From an uncultured Maribacter sp. (GTDB lineage: Bacteria; Bacteroidota; Bacteroidia; Flavobacteriales; Flavobacteriaceae): a stretch of 64,000 bases of DNA. Positions 1 through 7,590 of this stretch are shown here, piece after piece. The stretch is from assembly GCA_947504045.1 (NCBI GenBank), contig CANNFY010000001.1:744001-808000 (forward strand). Reading direction: 5' to 3'. The position numbers and the translations under genes are program-made. A model generated the notes under the pieces. It was not told the DNA's origin. It did not search any database and was given only the letters and a program-made list of their open reading frames with translations. The stretch's first letter is position 1. Every line of letters begins with the position of its first letter.

Positions 1-443
1 GCTTCACTAATCATTAATTCTCTATAAAATTTAGATAATTCTTTGTCTTTAATATTATCTGAAAGAACTTTAAAACGCTCACAACTACGAGCCTCTATCA
101 TTGCAGAAAATAAAAGCCTATTTACAAGAGATTGTTGCCTACTTCCTCCTGTCATTTGAACTTTAAAAAGCTCATTTACGTAACTATCTTTACGCTCTCT
201 ACCTAGTTTATAACCACGCTTTTTTATAATTTCATGTACCATTTGAAAATGCTCCAACTCTTCTTGAGCCAAGGCTAACAAATCTGTCACTAAATCCTCG
301 TGTTCTGAATTTAAAGAAATTATGGTTATTGCATTTGTGGCAGCCTTTTGTTCGCACCAAGCATGATCCGTTAGTATTTCTTCAATATTACTTTCTACTA
401 AGTTTGCCCAACGTGGGTCTGTTGCTAATTTTAAGCCAAGCAT
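1..443 (-). CDS. miaE: tRNA-(ms2io6A)-hydroxylase MiaE, partial (C-terminus beyond window)
   Basis: This reverse-strand reading frame runs off the left edge of the window, so only about 147 N-terminal codons are seen. It starts at an ATG at 443 and reads MLGLKLATDPRWANLVESN. A ferritin-like di-iron helix follows, with the EExxH-type motif in AQEELEHFQMVHEI, and then the family segment MTGGSRQQSLVNRLLFSAMIEARSCERF. MiaE proteins are di-iron monooxygenases that hydroxylate the isopentenyl side chain of ms2i6A37 in tRNA. The start lies 44 bases after the stop of the aminopeptidase P gene on the same strand, so the two may be co-transcribed. Family assignment is from remembered motifs. Confidence 0.85.
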   Translation of the reverse strand, partial: MLGLKLATDPRWANLVESNIEEILTDHAWCEQKAATNAITIISLNSEHEDLVTDLLALAQEELEHFQMVHEIIKKRGYKLGRERKDSYVNELFKVQMTGGSRQQSLVNRLLFSAMIEARSCERFKVLSDNIKDKELSKFYRELMISE

Positions 444-487
444 ATATTTTTCTTCTTTATTAAAAAGTTTGATGCAAAATTTTTAAA

Positions 488-1783
488 CTATTTTGCATTC
501 ATTAAGGTTTCTATTTGATCAACCTCTATAGGAATATTTGCCATTAAATTAAATGGCGTTCCATTTTCTTGTAAAACTACATCATCCTCTATACGTATTC
601 CCATTTTTTCTTCTGGAATATAAATTCCTGGTTCAACAGTAAATACCATATTGGCTTTCATTGGTGTTTTTAAAGCTCCATAATCATGGGTGTTTAATCC
701 AATATGATGGCTGGTTCCGTGCATAAAATATTTTTTATATGCTGGCCAATTTTTATCTTCATTCTGAATATCAGCTTTGTCTAATAAGCCAAGCCCGAGT
801 AATTCAGATGTCATTATTTTTCCACATTCTTTATGGTAATCTGCCCATATAGTTCCTGGCACCAACATTGCTGTTGCTTCATTTTTTACTCGTAAAACCG
901 CTTCATAAACTGCTTTTTGTCTTGGAGTAAATTTTCCGTTTACTGGTACTGTTCTTGTTAAGTCTGAAGAATAATTAGCATACTCTGCTGCAACATCCAT
1001 TAATATTAAGTCTCCGTCTTTACATTGTTGGTTATTTTCTATATAGTGTAATACGTTTGCATTGTTACCAGATGCAATTATTGGTGTATAAGCAAAACCT
1101 TTAGAGCGGTTACGAATAAATTCATGTAATAATTCTGCTTCAATCTCATACTCCCAAACATTAGGCTTAATAAAACTTAAAAGCCTACGAAAACCCTTTT
1201 CTGTTATATTACAAGCTATTTGCATTAAAGCAATTTCTTCTGGTTCTTTTACTCCTCTAATTTCTTGTAAAATAGGATTGCTTTTTGCGTATTGGTGCGC
1301 TGGAAACTGCTGTTTACATTTTATTATAAATCTATCTTCTCTAGTCTGCGTTTCTACTGCTTGGCGGTAATGTTCATTTGTATTAAAGTAAATAGTATCC
1401 GCTTCTGTCATTAAATCAAAAAATACTTTCTCAAAATCTGAAAGCCAATAAATAGTTTGTATACCAGATACTTCAGTTGCTTTTTCTTTGGTAAGTTTTT
1501 CACCTTCCCAAACGGCAATATGTGCATTGGTTTCACGAACAAATAACACCTCTTTATGTTTTTTATTTACAGTGTCAGGAAATAAAACTAATATAGTTTC
1601 TTCTTGGTCAGCTCCTGATAAATAAAAAATATCTCTATGCTGTTCAAACGGCAATGTACTATCTGCACTTATTGGATAAATATCATTAGAATTAAAAACA
1701 GCAATACTTTTTGGCTTCATTTTCGCCATAAATTTTGCTCTATTTTTAATAAAAAGACTATTTGATATTTGTTCGTATTTCAT
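488..1783 (-). CDS. pepP: Xaa-Pro aminopeptidase (aminopeptidase P, M24B)
   Basis: This 431-residue protein has the aminopeptidase P N-terminal domain (about residues 1-150) and a C-terminal pita-bread M24 domain. The five metal ligands are visible: D263 in LMDVAA, D274 in YSSDLTRT, H355 in HGTSHHIGLNTHD, E384 in FTVEPGIYI and E399 in GIRIEDD. It should be a cytoplasmic dinuclear-metal exopeptidase that removes the N-terminal residue before proline. Length is normal and no signal peptide is seen. It is followed on the same strand by miaE. The ATG at 1783 is the only good start. Confidence 0.93.
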   Translation of the reverse strand: MKYEQISNSLFIKNRAKFMAKMKPKSIAVFNSNDIYPISADSTLPFEQHRDIFYLSGADQEETILVLFPDTVNKKHKEVLFVRETNAHIAVWEGEKLTKEKATEVSGIQTIYWLSDFEKVFFDLMTEADTIYFNTNEHYRQAVETQTREDRFIIKCKQQFPAHQYAKSNPILQEIRGVKEPEEIALMQIACNITEKGFRRLLSFIKPNVWEYEIEAELLHEFIRNRSKGFAYTPIIASGNNANVLHYIENNQQCKDGDLILMDVAAEYANYSSDLTRTVPVNGKFTPRQKAVYEAVLRVKNEATAMLVPGTIWADYHKECGKIMTSELLGLGLLDKADIQNEDKNWPAYKKYFMHGTSHHIGLNTHDYGALKTPMKANMVFTVEPGIYIPEEKMGIRIEDDVVLQENGTPFNLMANIPIEVDQIETLMNAK

Positions 1784-1863
1784 AAGGTTTTATTTGTTGT
1801 AAATTTAACAAATATTGTTCTTTAAAACGGTAATAGAAATAATTTAAACCCTATTATTCATCT

Positions 1864-1900
1864 TAATAAAAAAACCATTGGAACTAAATTCCAATGGTTT
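1864..1900 (-). terminator. Intrinsic terminator of the nucleotidyltransferase-kinase fusion gene
   Basis: A 12-bp perfect stem (1872-1883 with 1889-1900) encloses a 5-base loop. On the minus strand it is followed by a run of T, at the expected distance after the stop codon at 1950. Confidence 0.8.
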
Positions 1901-1949
1901 TACAAATAGTATCTGAATTATTACCTGTTTGTTACAGGCAATTACAATT

Positions 1950-3098
1950 TTATAATGCTTCTTTTCTTCTTATATTAATTTTCATAGCTCCTTCAATAGG
2001 TTTTTCTGAAACTAAAATTAAATAGCCACCACCACCGGCACCTGCCAGTTTCCATGCAATAGCTTTATCTTTATATTTTTCAATTTCTGCATTAATTCTA
2101 TCATTAACCATTGCAGGAAACATCTTGGTTTGTGCTTGAAAAGATTGGCTAAAACCTTTTGCAAATTTTTCTAAATCTTTCTCTTTAATTGCATCCCAAA
2201 CTACATCTGCTGCGCTTGCTAAAGATTTTACATTTTCTTCATCTATATAGGTTTCCTTTAAAAGATCTAAACCGGGTTCTCTTGGCCATAATAAGGCCAT
2301 GTATAAATGATCTTCTAACCATTTTAATGTTTCTTCGGAATGAATACTTTCAAACTTAAGTGGCCAGTATTCTCCATCATAATAATGCCTAACTAAACCA
2401 GGCATACAAATACCTATTGCATCTTGTGCTCCTGAAATTAAAGTAGAACCTGGAGTATTTTCAAATTTAAAAAGTATTTCTGCTAATTTTTCTGGTTTTT
2501 CTAACGGTAAATAATATGGCCATATTTTCTTGGCGGCATTTCTTGTAGAAGTAGACATTCCGCATCTTTCATTATATTCTATTACAGGTTCTAAAGAAAC
2601 TGTAATTGCCCATCCTGGATGGTATTTAGAAACATATGGTTGGTCTATCCATGTACCAGCCAAATCTATTCTATACGGTAACGTACAATTACCTGCAGAC
2701 CTTATGGCTGTTGTAGAGCGTGGAGGAAGGCCAGTATCTGGTATACGCTTAAGATTTTTTAACTCTATATTTAAGGCTTTGCACAATTCTTCTTTTCTTG
2801 GAGAAAAGCCATCTTCATTTACCACAAAATAATCTGGTTTTAGTTCTTCTAAATCTTCTTTAAAGTCTAAAATTCCAGAACCAGAATTTACAAATGCTTT
2901 TTTTACATGTTTTATAGCATTTATCATGTATATTCTTTCTTGCTCAGAATTTATTGTTTGGCGCCCTTTTAGCTCTTTTATAGTAGCGTCGGAACCAATG
3001 CCAACATATAAATCGCCATAAGTTGCAGCTTCTTTAAAAAAAGCAATATGTCCACTATGTAACATATCAAAACATCCAGATACAAAAACCTTTTTCAT
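1950..3098 (-). CDS. Cytidylyltransferase / GHMP kinase-like fusion protein
   Basis: The start is taken as the ATG at 3098 rather than a TTG three codons upstream, giving 382 residues. Residues 1 to about 135 are a cytidylyltransferase-like domain with GCFDMLHSGH (HxGH, residues 14-17) and a closing RSTTAIR, as in the HldE/TagD/GCT superfamily. From about residue 140 the chain resembles the GHMP kinase fold. PYRIDLAGTWIDQP matches the substrate motif of fucokinase and heptose-phosphate kinases, and LAGAGGGGYL (about 351-360) matches GHMP motif 3. The usual GLGSSA phosphate loop is replaced by SGAQDAIGI, and the kinase part is short (about 245 residues), so kinase activity is doubtful. A role in making an activated sugar is inferred, and the substrate is unknown. 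Confidence 0.75.
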   Translation of the reverse strand: MKKVFVSGCFDMLHSGHIAFFKEAATYGDLYVGIGSDATIKELKGRQTINSEQERIYMINAIKHVKKAFVNSGSGILDFKEDLEELKPDYFVVNEDGFSPRKEELCKALNIELKNLKRIPDTGLPPRSTTAIRSAGNCTLPYRIDLAGTWIDQPYVSKYHPGWAITVSLEPVIEYNERCGMSTSTRNAAKKIWPYYLPLEKPEKLAEILFKFENTPGSTLISGAQDAIGICMPGLVRHYYDGEYWPLKFESIHSEETLKWLEDHLYMALLWPREPGLDLLKETYIDEENVKSLASAADVVWDAIKEKDLEKFAKGFSQSFQAQTKMFPAMVNDRINAEIEKYKDKAIAWKLAGAGGGGYLILVSEKPIEGAMKINIRRKEAL

Positions 3099-3194
3099 TT
3101 TAGTCAAATTTTAAATTAAAACAATAACTCAAAAAAAAATATTTAATTATATTTTTTTCTTAGTACTATTTATTTTGTCCCTCTAATATATAAA

Positions 3195-3225
3195 TAAAAA
3201 AGGAGCCTAAATAAATAAGCTCCTT
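3195..3225 (-). terminator. Terminator downstream of the glycine-rich gene
   Basis: A 7-bp GC-containing stem (3200-3206 with 3219-3225) with a 12-base loop is followed by T-rich sequence on the minus strand. It sits 28 bases past the stop of the gene ending at 3254. Confidence 0.7.
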
Positions 3226-3253
3226 CTTACAGTTTAAATATTGGTTGTGTTTA

Positions 3254-3559
3254 TTATTTTGATATCATATTTTTTATAACTCCAAGTATTGCCATAACTA
3301 CACCACCACCAACGCCACCACCAGCAACACTTCCTAAAATACTAGATAAATCCATTGCACCAGAGGCTTCTACTCCTGAGGCTACCCCCGCTCCAGCTCC
3401 TAACATACCTAATAATTGCCCTCCTAGGCCTCCACCTAAAATACCCGCAATGCTATTTCCTACTGTGCCTAATGATAAATTTTTTAATAATTTTCCTGCA
3501 ACGTTGCCGCCTACAGCGCCTGTAACTAGTTGAATAATTAACGGTAAATATTCTTCCAT
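3254..3559 (-). CDS. Small glycine-rich hydrophobic protein, unknown function
   Basis: This 101-residue protein is made almost entirely of Gly, Ala, Val, Leu and Ile, with repeated GxxxG/GGG patterns (GAVGGNVAGKLL, GILGGGLGGQLLG, VAGGGVGGGVV). At least two hydrophobic stretches could insert in a membrane, and the ends carry charged residues (MEEYLP and KNMISK). No signal-peptide cleavage site or lipobox is obvious. It has its own terminator and stands alone, with 258 bases upstream to the divergent cupin gene. I do not recognise the family. It resembles glycine-zipper proteins in composition only. Confidence 0.7.
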   Translation of the reverse strand: MEEYLPLIIQLVTGAVGGNVAGKLLKNLSLGTVGNSIAGILGGGLGGQLLGMLGAGAGVASGVEASGAMDLSSILGSVAGGGVGGGVVMAILGVIKNMISK

Positions 3560-3747
3560 GATGTTTAGTTTTGATTGTTATTTGATAATAAATTAACAAA
3601 AAAATTAATTAATTAGCAATTATATTGTTTATTAAATACTGAATAACAATAAATTAGATGTTATTTTAAAAAATTACACAAAATGATTTTTGTGTTTTTA
3701 ACAACTAAACTTTTTACAAAAAAAGAATTTACAATACTTGTTCAGAA

Positions 3748-3778
3748 TTGTTAGATACTAAAAAGGAAACTACTTTTG
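3748..3778 (+). promoter_or_regulatory. Bacteroidota-type promoter of the cupin gene
   Basis: TTG at 3748-3750, a 20-base spacer and TACTTTTG at 3771-3778 fit the TTG-N19-21-TAnnTTTG consensus of Bacteroidota primary sigma promoters. The predicted start point is about 3785, 34 bases before the ATG at 3819. The rest of 3560-3818 is AT-rich, with no further structure that I can support. Confidence 0.65.
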
Positions 3779-3818
3779 GCGCATGATATTTTTATCTTAT
3801 AACGTAATGCTTTAAAAC

Positions 3819-4157
3819 ATGAAACTTGTTAGAACTAAAGAACTTCTAGAAATAGGTGTCTCTCATAATGCAGAAATTAAAAAGAAAGTATTTATTGAGC
3901 GCGGTGAAATTCCTCAACTTATGATGTTTGCTTCGGCTACTTTTAAACCCGGACAAGAAGTAGAGTTACATAAACACGACACCATGTTTGAAGTTTTTAA
4001 AATTATTTATGGTAAGGCTAAATTTATTGTAAATAATGAAACTATAATTTTGTCCGCAGGAGACTGTATTACCATTGAACCTGGCGAAGTACATGCACAA
4101 AGCAACCCTTTTAAAGAAGATGTGCATTGGAATTACTTTGGAATAGCTACCGATTAA
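3819..4157 (+). CDS. Cupin-domain protein
   Basis: This 112-residue single-domain protein covers one cupin beta-barrel. Cupin motif 1 is the segment FKPGQEVELHKHDTMFEVFKIIYG (residues about 42-65), with two histidines and a glutamate as likely metal ligands. Motif 2 is GDCITIEPGEVHAQSN, with a further histidine. Small cupins bind a metal and a small ligand, and act as isomerases, dioxygenases or binding proteins, so the substrate cannot be read from sequence. It is monocistronic, with a strong promoter upstream. Confidence 0.8.
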   Translation: MKLVRTKELLEIGVSHNAEIKKKVFIERGEIPQLMMFASATFKPGQEVELHKHDTMFEVFKIIYGKAKFIVNNETIILSAGDCITIEPGEVHAQSNPFKEDVHWNYFGIATD

Positions 4158-4250
4158 TTTTCTTGAATTTTATAGTATCTTTCTAAAAAATATGTTTTTA
4201 ATTTTAACATTAAAAAACAAGTAGTAGACCTTTTATACAAAGTAGATTAA

Positions 4251-4640
4251 ATGGAATTAACCCTTAGTATACCAGCACTTCTTTTTCCTGCAATATCGCT
4301 AACCATGTTAGCGTATAATGCTAGGTATTTAGCAATTGCAGCATTAATTAGACAATTACATGCTAAATTTAAAGAAACAGAATCTTCTACAATAGAACTA
4401 CAAGTAAAGCAACTAAGAAAACGTTTGTCTATAATTAAAAATATGCAGGCTATTGCAATTATAAGTTTTCTTCTTGCGGTAATAAGCATGTTTTTAATTT
4501 ATATTGAGAATACTATTGCTGCAAATATTGTATTTGGAATAAGCCTTTTTGCTTTAATGATTTCTTTAACGCTTAGCTTAATAGAAGTGCAACTTTCTAC
4601 AAAGGCATTATCAATACAATTAAAAGATATTTCTAAATAA
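4251..4640 (+). CDS. DUF2721 family membrane protein
   Basis: This 129-residue protein has an N-terminal hydrophobic segment (about 3-30), a charged amphipathic stretch with KQLRKRLSIIKN (about 52-64) and two C-terminal transmembrane helices (about 67-88 and 93-116). The layout matches DUF2721 proteins, which are conserved in Flavobacteriia and other bacteria but have no known function. It follows the cupin gene by 93 bases and is followed by a strong hairpin. Confidence 0.75.
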   Translation: MELTLSIPALLFPAISLTMLAYNARYLAIAALIRQLHAKFKETESSTIELQVKQLRKRLSIIKNMQAIAIISFLLAVISMFLIYIENTIAANIVFGISLFALMISLTLSLIEVQLSTKALSIQLKDISK

Positions 4641-4676
4641 GAATACAAAATCAACCGAGTAGTTGGTTTTGTATTC
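4641..4676 (+). terminator. Terminator after the DUF2721 gene
   Basis: A 15-bp stem with one G-T type mismatch (4641-4655 with 4662-4676) and a 6-base loop follows the stop codon directly. Confidence 0.7.
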
Positions 4677-4771
4677 TCACATATTTTATGACAGTAAATA
4701 ATATATAGACCTACTTTTATTTTTACCGATTAACAACAAAAAATGGATGTTTTTTGTAGGCAAAAAAGCTA

Positions 4772-4795
4772 ATAACAAACTATGTAGTTTGTTAT
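4772..4795. terminator. Palindromic hairpin between convergent genes
   Basis: An 11-bp perfect stem closes on a TG centre (ACTATGTAGT core). On the minus strand it is followed by T-rich sequence, so it probably terminates the aspartoacylase-like gene that ends at 4808. The core recurs near 28860, 28990 and 52816. Confidence 0.65.
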
Positions 4796-4807
4796 GTATT
4801 AGAAAAA

Positions 4808-5776
4808 TTATTCTAAATTTTCTTTTCCAACATGAAAAAGAGCGTCTCCTTGGTTAACTACTGCTTGGTTATTTATAGCACAAATAAAACCATCATACGG
4901 TGCCTTTATTTTCTTTATTTTTAACGTAAAAGTATCTGTAATAATTCCTAAAACAGCATTCTTTTTTATAGCTGTACCATTAATTACTTCTGGAATAAAC
5001 ATACCAGCCGTTGGTGCTCTTAACCATTTTCTATTTGTTAGTGTAATAGTTTTGGGTTCATTATTTAATGATCTTTTATTTATCATTTTAAAATGCTCCA
5101 TAACATTTAAAATTCCATTTATTCCTTTAGATATAGAATACGTATCAAAACGCATACTTTCTCCTGCTTCAAAAACTATAGTAGGTATTCCCATTTTATT
5201 TGCAGCGCTTCTAAAAGACCCTTTTATTAAATTAGAAGAAAAAGTATAAGGAGCGTTAAACACAATTGCTAAATTTTTACTTTGTTTATCCTCTGTTGTA
5301 TAACGTATTTGCGGATAATTACTTCTTTGGGCTCCTCCTGTATGTAAATCTATTCCAAAATCTATTTGCGGTAATATTTCAGAAACATAGTGGTAAGCTA
5401 TTCTACCTGCTAAAGAACCTGTTTTAGATCCCGGAAAACTACGATTTACATCTTTTCCGTCAGGAACATCTCTAGAAAAATGTATAAATCCGAAAATGTT
5501 TAAGATTGGAACTGCAATTACAGCTCCATGTTTAACCTGAAATTTTTTTTCTTGCAACATACGACGTACAATTTCTACCCCATTAATTTCATCGCCATGT
5601 AAGCCTGCTTGTACCAAAAGTGTTGGCCCAGGTTCTTTAGCATTAAAAACATATACAGGTATATCTATTAAAGTACCCGTAGGCAACCTATCTATACTAA
5701 TAGTAACTAATTTATTTTCGCCAGGCGAAACCGTTTGGCCTCCTATTTGGATATCTTTATTTTTTAAATCCTCCAT
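4808..5776 (-). CDS. Succinylglutamate desuccinylase/aspartoacylase-family (M14) deacylase
   Basis: This 322-residue protein has the zinc site of the AstE/AspA branch of carboxypeptidase-like hydrolases: H and E in AGLHGDEINGVE (about 57-68) and H in DLHTGG (about 144-149). A conserved RDVPDGKDVNRSFPG segment and FEAGES with the catalytic glutamate are also present. The C-terminal 80 residues form a small beta domain ending GDALFHVG. The start overlaps the end of rimK by 20 bases, so the pair is translationally coupled. The family removes acyl or amino-acyl groups from small amides. The partnership suggests processing of RimK products, but the substrate is unproven. Confidence 0.85.
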   Translation of the reverse strand: MEDLKNKDIQIGGQTVSPGENKLVTISIDRLPTGTLIDIPVYVFNAKEPGPTLLVQAGLHGDEINGVEIVRRMLQEKKFQVKHGAVIAVPILNIFGFIHFSRDVPDGKDVNRSFPGSKTGSLAGRIAYHYVSEILPQIDFGIDLHTGGAQRSNYPQIRYTTEDKQSKNLAIVFNAPYTFSSNLIKGSFRSAANKMGIPTIVFEAGESMRFDTYSISKGINGILNVMEHFKMINKRSLNNEPKTITLTNRKWLRAPTAGMFIPEVINGTAIKKNAVLGIITDTFTLKIKKIKAPYDGFICAINNQAVVNQGDALFHVGKENLE

Positions 5777-6644
5777 TTTTTTCTACATATAAAACAATTT
5801 CTTTTGCAATATTTAAACCTGTTGCAGCCTCTATACCCTGAAGACCTGGTGATGCATTTACCTCTATTAACATAGGACCGTTTTTTGAACGTATTAAGTC
5901 TACACCAGCTACCCCTAAACCAACATATTTTGTTGCATTAATTGCCATGTATTTTTCGGTTTTTGTTGGTTCAATTTTTTCTGTAGCACCACCGCGGTGT
6001 ACATTAGACCTAAAGTCTCCGGGAGCACTAGTTCTTTTCATACTTGCTACAACTCTATTGCCAATTACAAAAAGCCTAATATCTTCTCCTTTAGATTCTT
6101 CAATATATTTCTGAATAAGTATACTCGTGTTCATTTTATAAAAAGTATCGATAATAGACTTTGCAGATTTTTTAGTTTCTGCTAAAATTACTCCTAAACC
6201 CTGTGTACCCTCTTGTAGTTTAATTATTATTGGCATTCCGCCTAAAATATCTATTTGTTCTTCAATATTATCTGGACTAATAGAAAAAAGAGTATCTGGA
6301 ATAGCAATACCTTTTCTGGCCATAATTTGTAGCGTTTGCACTTTATTTCTTGCGGTTATAATACTTTGCGCATTTGCAACACTATATACCCCATTCATTT
6401 GAAACTGTTTAACTATTGCTGCACCATGCTTAGTTACGGTAGTTCCTATTCTTGGTATAATAGCCTGATAAGCATTTGTTATGTTTTCTCCTTTATAAAA
6501 AATTTGAGGTTTTCCTTTTCCAAGTTTTACAGCACATTTTGTATGATCAATTTGCTCAATAAAATGCCCTAACTTTTGTGCTTCTTCTATTATTCTTTTG
6601 GTAGAATACACGTTAATATTAACAGATAAAAGTCCAATATCCAT
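5757..6644 (-). CDS. rimK: RimK family ATP-grasp glutamate ligase
   Basis: This 295-residue protein is full length for RimK. It has an N-terminal pre-ATP-grasp domain and an ATP-grasp core with PIIIKLQEGTQGLGVIL (glycine-rich loop), IQKYIEESKGEDIRLFVIG, RTSAPGDFRSNVHRGG, and the metal-binding end GVAGVDLIRSKNGPMLIEVNASPGL. RimK adds glutamate residues to the C-terminus of ribosomal protein S6, and relatives make other poly-glutamyl or peptide bonds. It is the first gene of a two-gene operon with the overlapping deacylase, and a promoter lies just upstream. Confidence 0.92.
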   Translation of the reverse strand: MDIGLLSVNINVYSTKRIIEEAQKLGHFIEQIDHTKCAVKLGKGKPQIFYKGENITNAYQAIIPRIGTTVTKHGAAIVKQFQMNGVYSVANAQSIITARNKVQTLQIMARKGIAIPDTLFSISPDNIEEQIDILGGMPIIIKLQEGTQGLGVILAETKKSAKSIIDTFYKMNTSILIQKYIEESKGEDIRLFVIGNRVVASMKRTSAPGDFRSNVHRGGATEKIEPTKTEKYMAINATKYVGLGVAGVDLIRSKNGPMLIEVNASPGLQGIEAATGLNIAKEIVLYVEKNGGFKK

Positions 6645-6672
6645 GCTAATTATTTAAACATTTTGTAGTTTT

Positions 6673-6680
6673 CAAATGTA
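6673..6680 (-). promoter_or_regulatory. Probable -7 element of the rimK operon
   Basis: The minus strand reads TACATTTG here, a full match to TAnnTTTG, about 30 bases ahead of the rimK ATG. No clear TTG element is found at the expected -33 distance. Between here and the sdhC promoter at 6851 the region is AT-rich and holds no other element that I can support. Confidence 0.5.
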
Positions 6681-6850
6681 ATATCGCATAAAAAATTAAA
6701 CTTTAAAAAAATCATTTTTTTGAATAAGAATTATATTTATTACGAAAACATTTTCTATTAACCATCTATAAAGCTTACAATTAAGCCAGTATAGCTCATA
6801 AAATTTTCTTATTTGTACTAAGTATAAATACGGAGTCATACTAAACTAAG

Positions 6851-6882
6851 TTTGTTAATCCGTTATCTGTGGTTTATTTTTG
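6851..6882 (+). promoter_or_regulatory. Promoter of sdhCAB
   Basis: TTTG at 6851-6854, a 20-base spacer and TATTTTTG at 6875-6882 form a consensus Bacteroidota promoter. The predicted start point is about 6889, only some 12 bases before the sdhC ATG, so the leader is very short. Confidence 0.75.
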
Positions 6883-6900
6883 CCAAAAAATAATTAACCA

Positions 6901-7578
6901 ATGAGTAGATTTTTTACATCTTCAATCGGCCGAAAATATGCAATGGCACTTTCTGCTTTATTCTTAATGTTTTTTCTTTTACAACATTTTGCAATTAACA
7001 TTTTATCGGTATTTAGTCCAAATGCTTTTAACGAAGCGTCTCATTTTATGGGAACTTTTTGGGCAGTACAATACCTTTTACAACCTGTTTTACTTTTTGG
7101 AGTAATTTACCATTTTGTTATGGGCTTTATTCTAGAAATAAAAAATAGAAATGCAAGAGTTGTAAAGTACGCAAAAAACAATGGAGCAGCTAATTCTAGC
7201 TGGATGAGTAGAAACATGATTTTTAGTGGCTTAGCAATTTTAGCCTTTTTAGTTCTTCACTTTATTGATTTTTGGATTCCAGAAATTAACACAAAGTATA
7301 TTCAAGGCGATATGTCTGGTTTATTAGCAGATGGTGAAGGATACCGTTATTATGAAGAGTTAACACATAAGTTTGTTAATCCTTTAAGAGTTGGTGCTTA
7401 TATCGTAGCATTTGTGTTTTTATCTTTACACTTAATGCACGGATTTAGCTCTGCCTTTCAATCTTCTGGAGTTAGCTCTATGAGAAAAGAAAAACTTCAA
7501 AAATTTGGAAAAGCTTATGCTATTATAATTCCTTTAGGTTTTATATTAATTGCACTTTTCCATCATTTTAATCATTAA
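6901..7578 (+). CDS. sdhC: Succinate dehydrogenase cytochrome b subunit (b558 type)
   Basis: This 225-residue integral membrane protein has five predicted helices (about 15-35, 60-80, 105-125, 160-180 and 205-222) and histidines placed to ligate two haems (QHFAIN, YHFVMG, LHFIDF, HLMHGF). This is the single-subunit anchor typical of B-type succinate:quinone oxidoreductases in Bacteroidota. It anchors SdhA and SdhB and passes electrons to menaquinone. It is the first gene of sdhCAB, 12 bases ahead of sdhA. Confidence 0.93.
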   Translation: MSRFFTSSIGRKYAMALSALFLMFFLLQHFAINILSVFSPNAFNEASHFMGTFWAVQYLLQPVLLFGVIYHFVMGFILEIKNRNARVVKYAKNNGAANSSWMSRNMIFSGLAILAFLVLHFIDFWIPEINTKYIQGDMSGLLADGEGYRYYEELTHKFVNPLRVGAYIVAFVFLSLHLMHGFSSAFQSSGVSSMRKEKLQKFGKAYAIIIPLGFILIALFHHFNH

Positions 7579-7590
7579 TAATACAATTCT

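Noticed and set aside
4247-4489. A minus-strand frame opposite the DUF2721 gene
   Set aside because: It is an antisense shadow with no signals, and the plus-strand gene explains the region.
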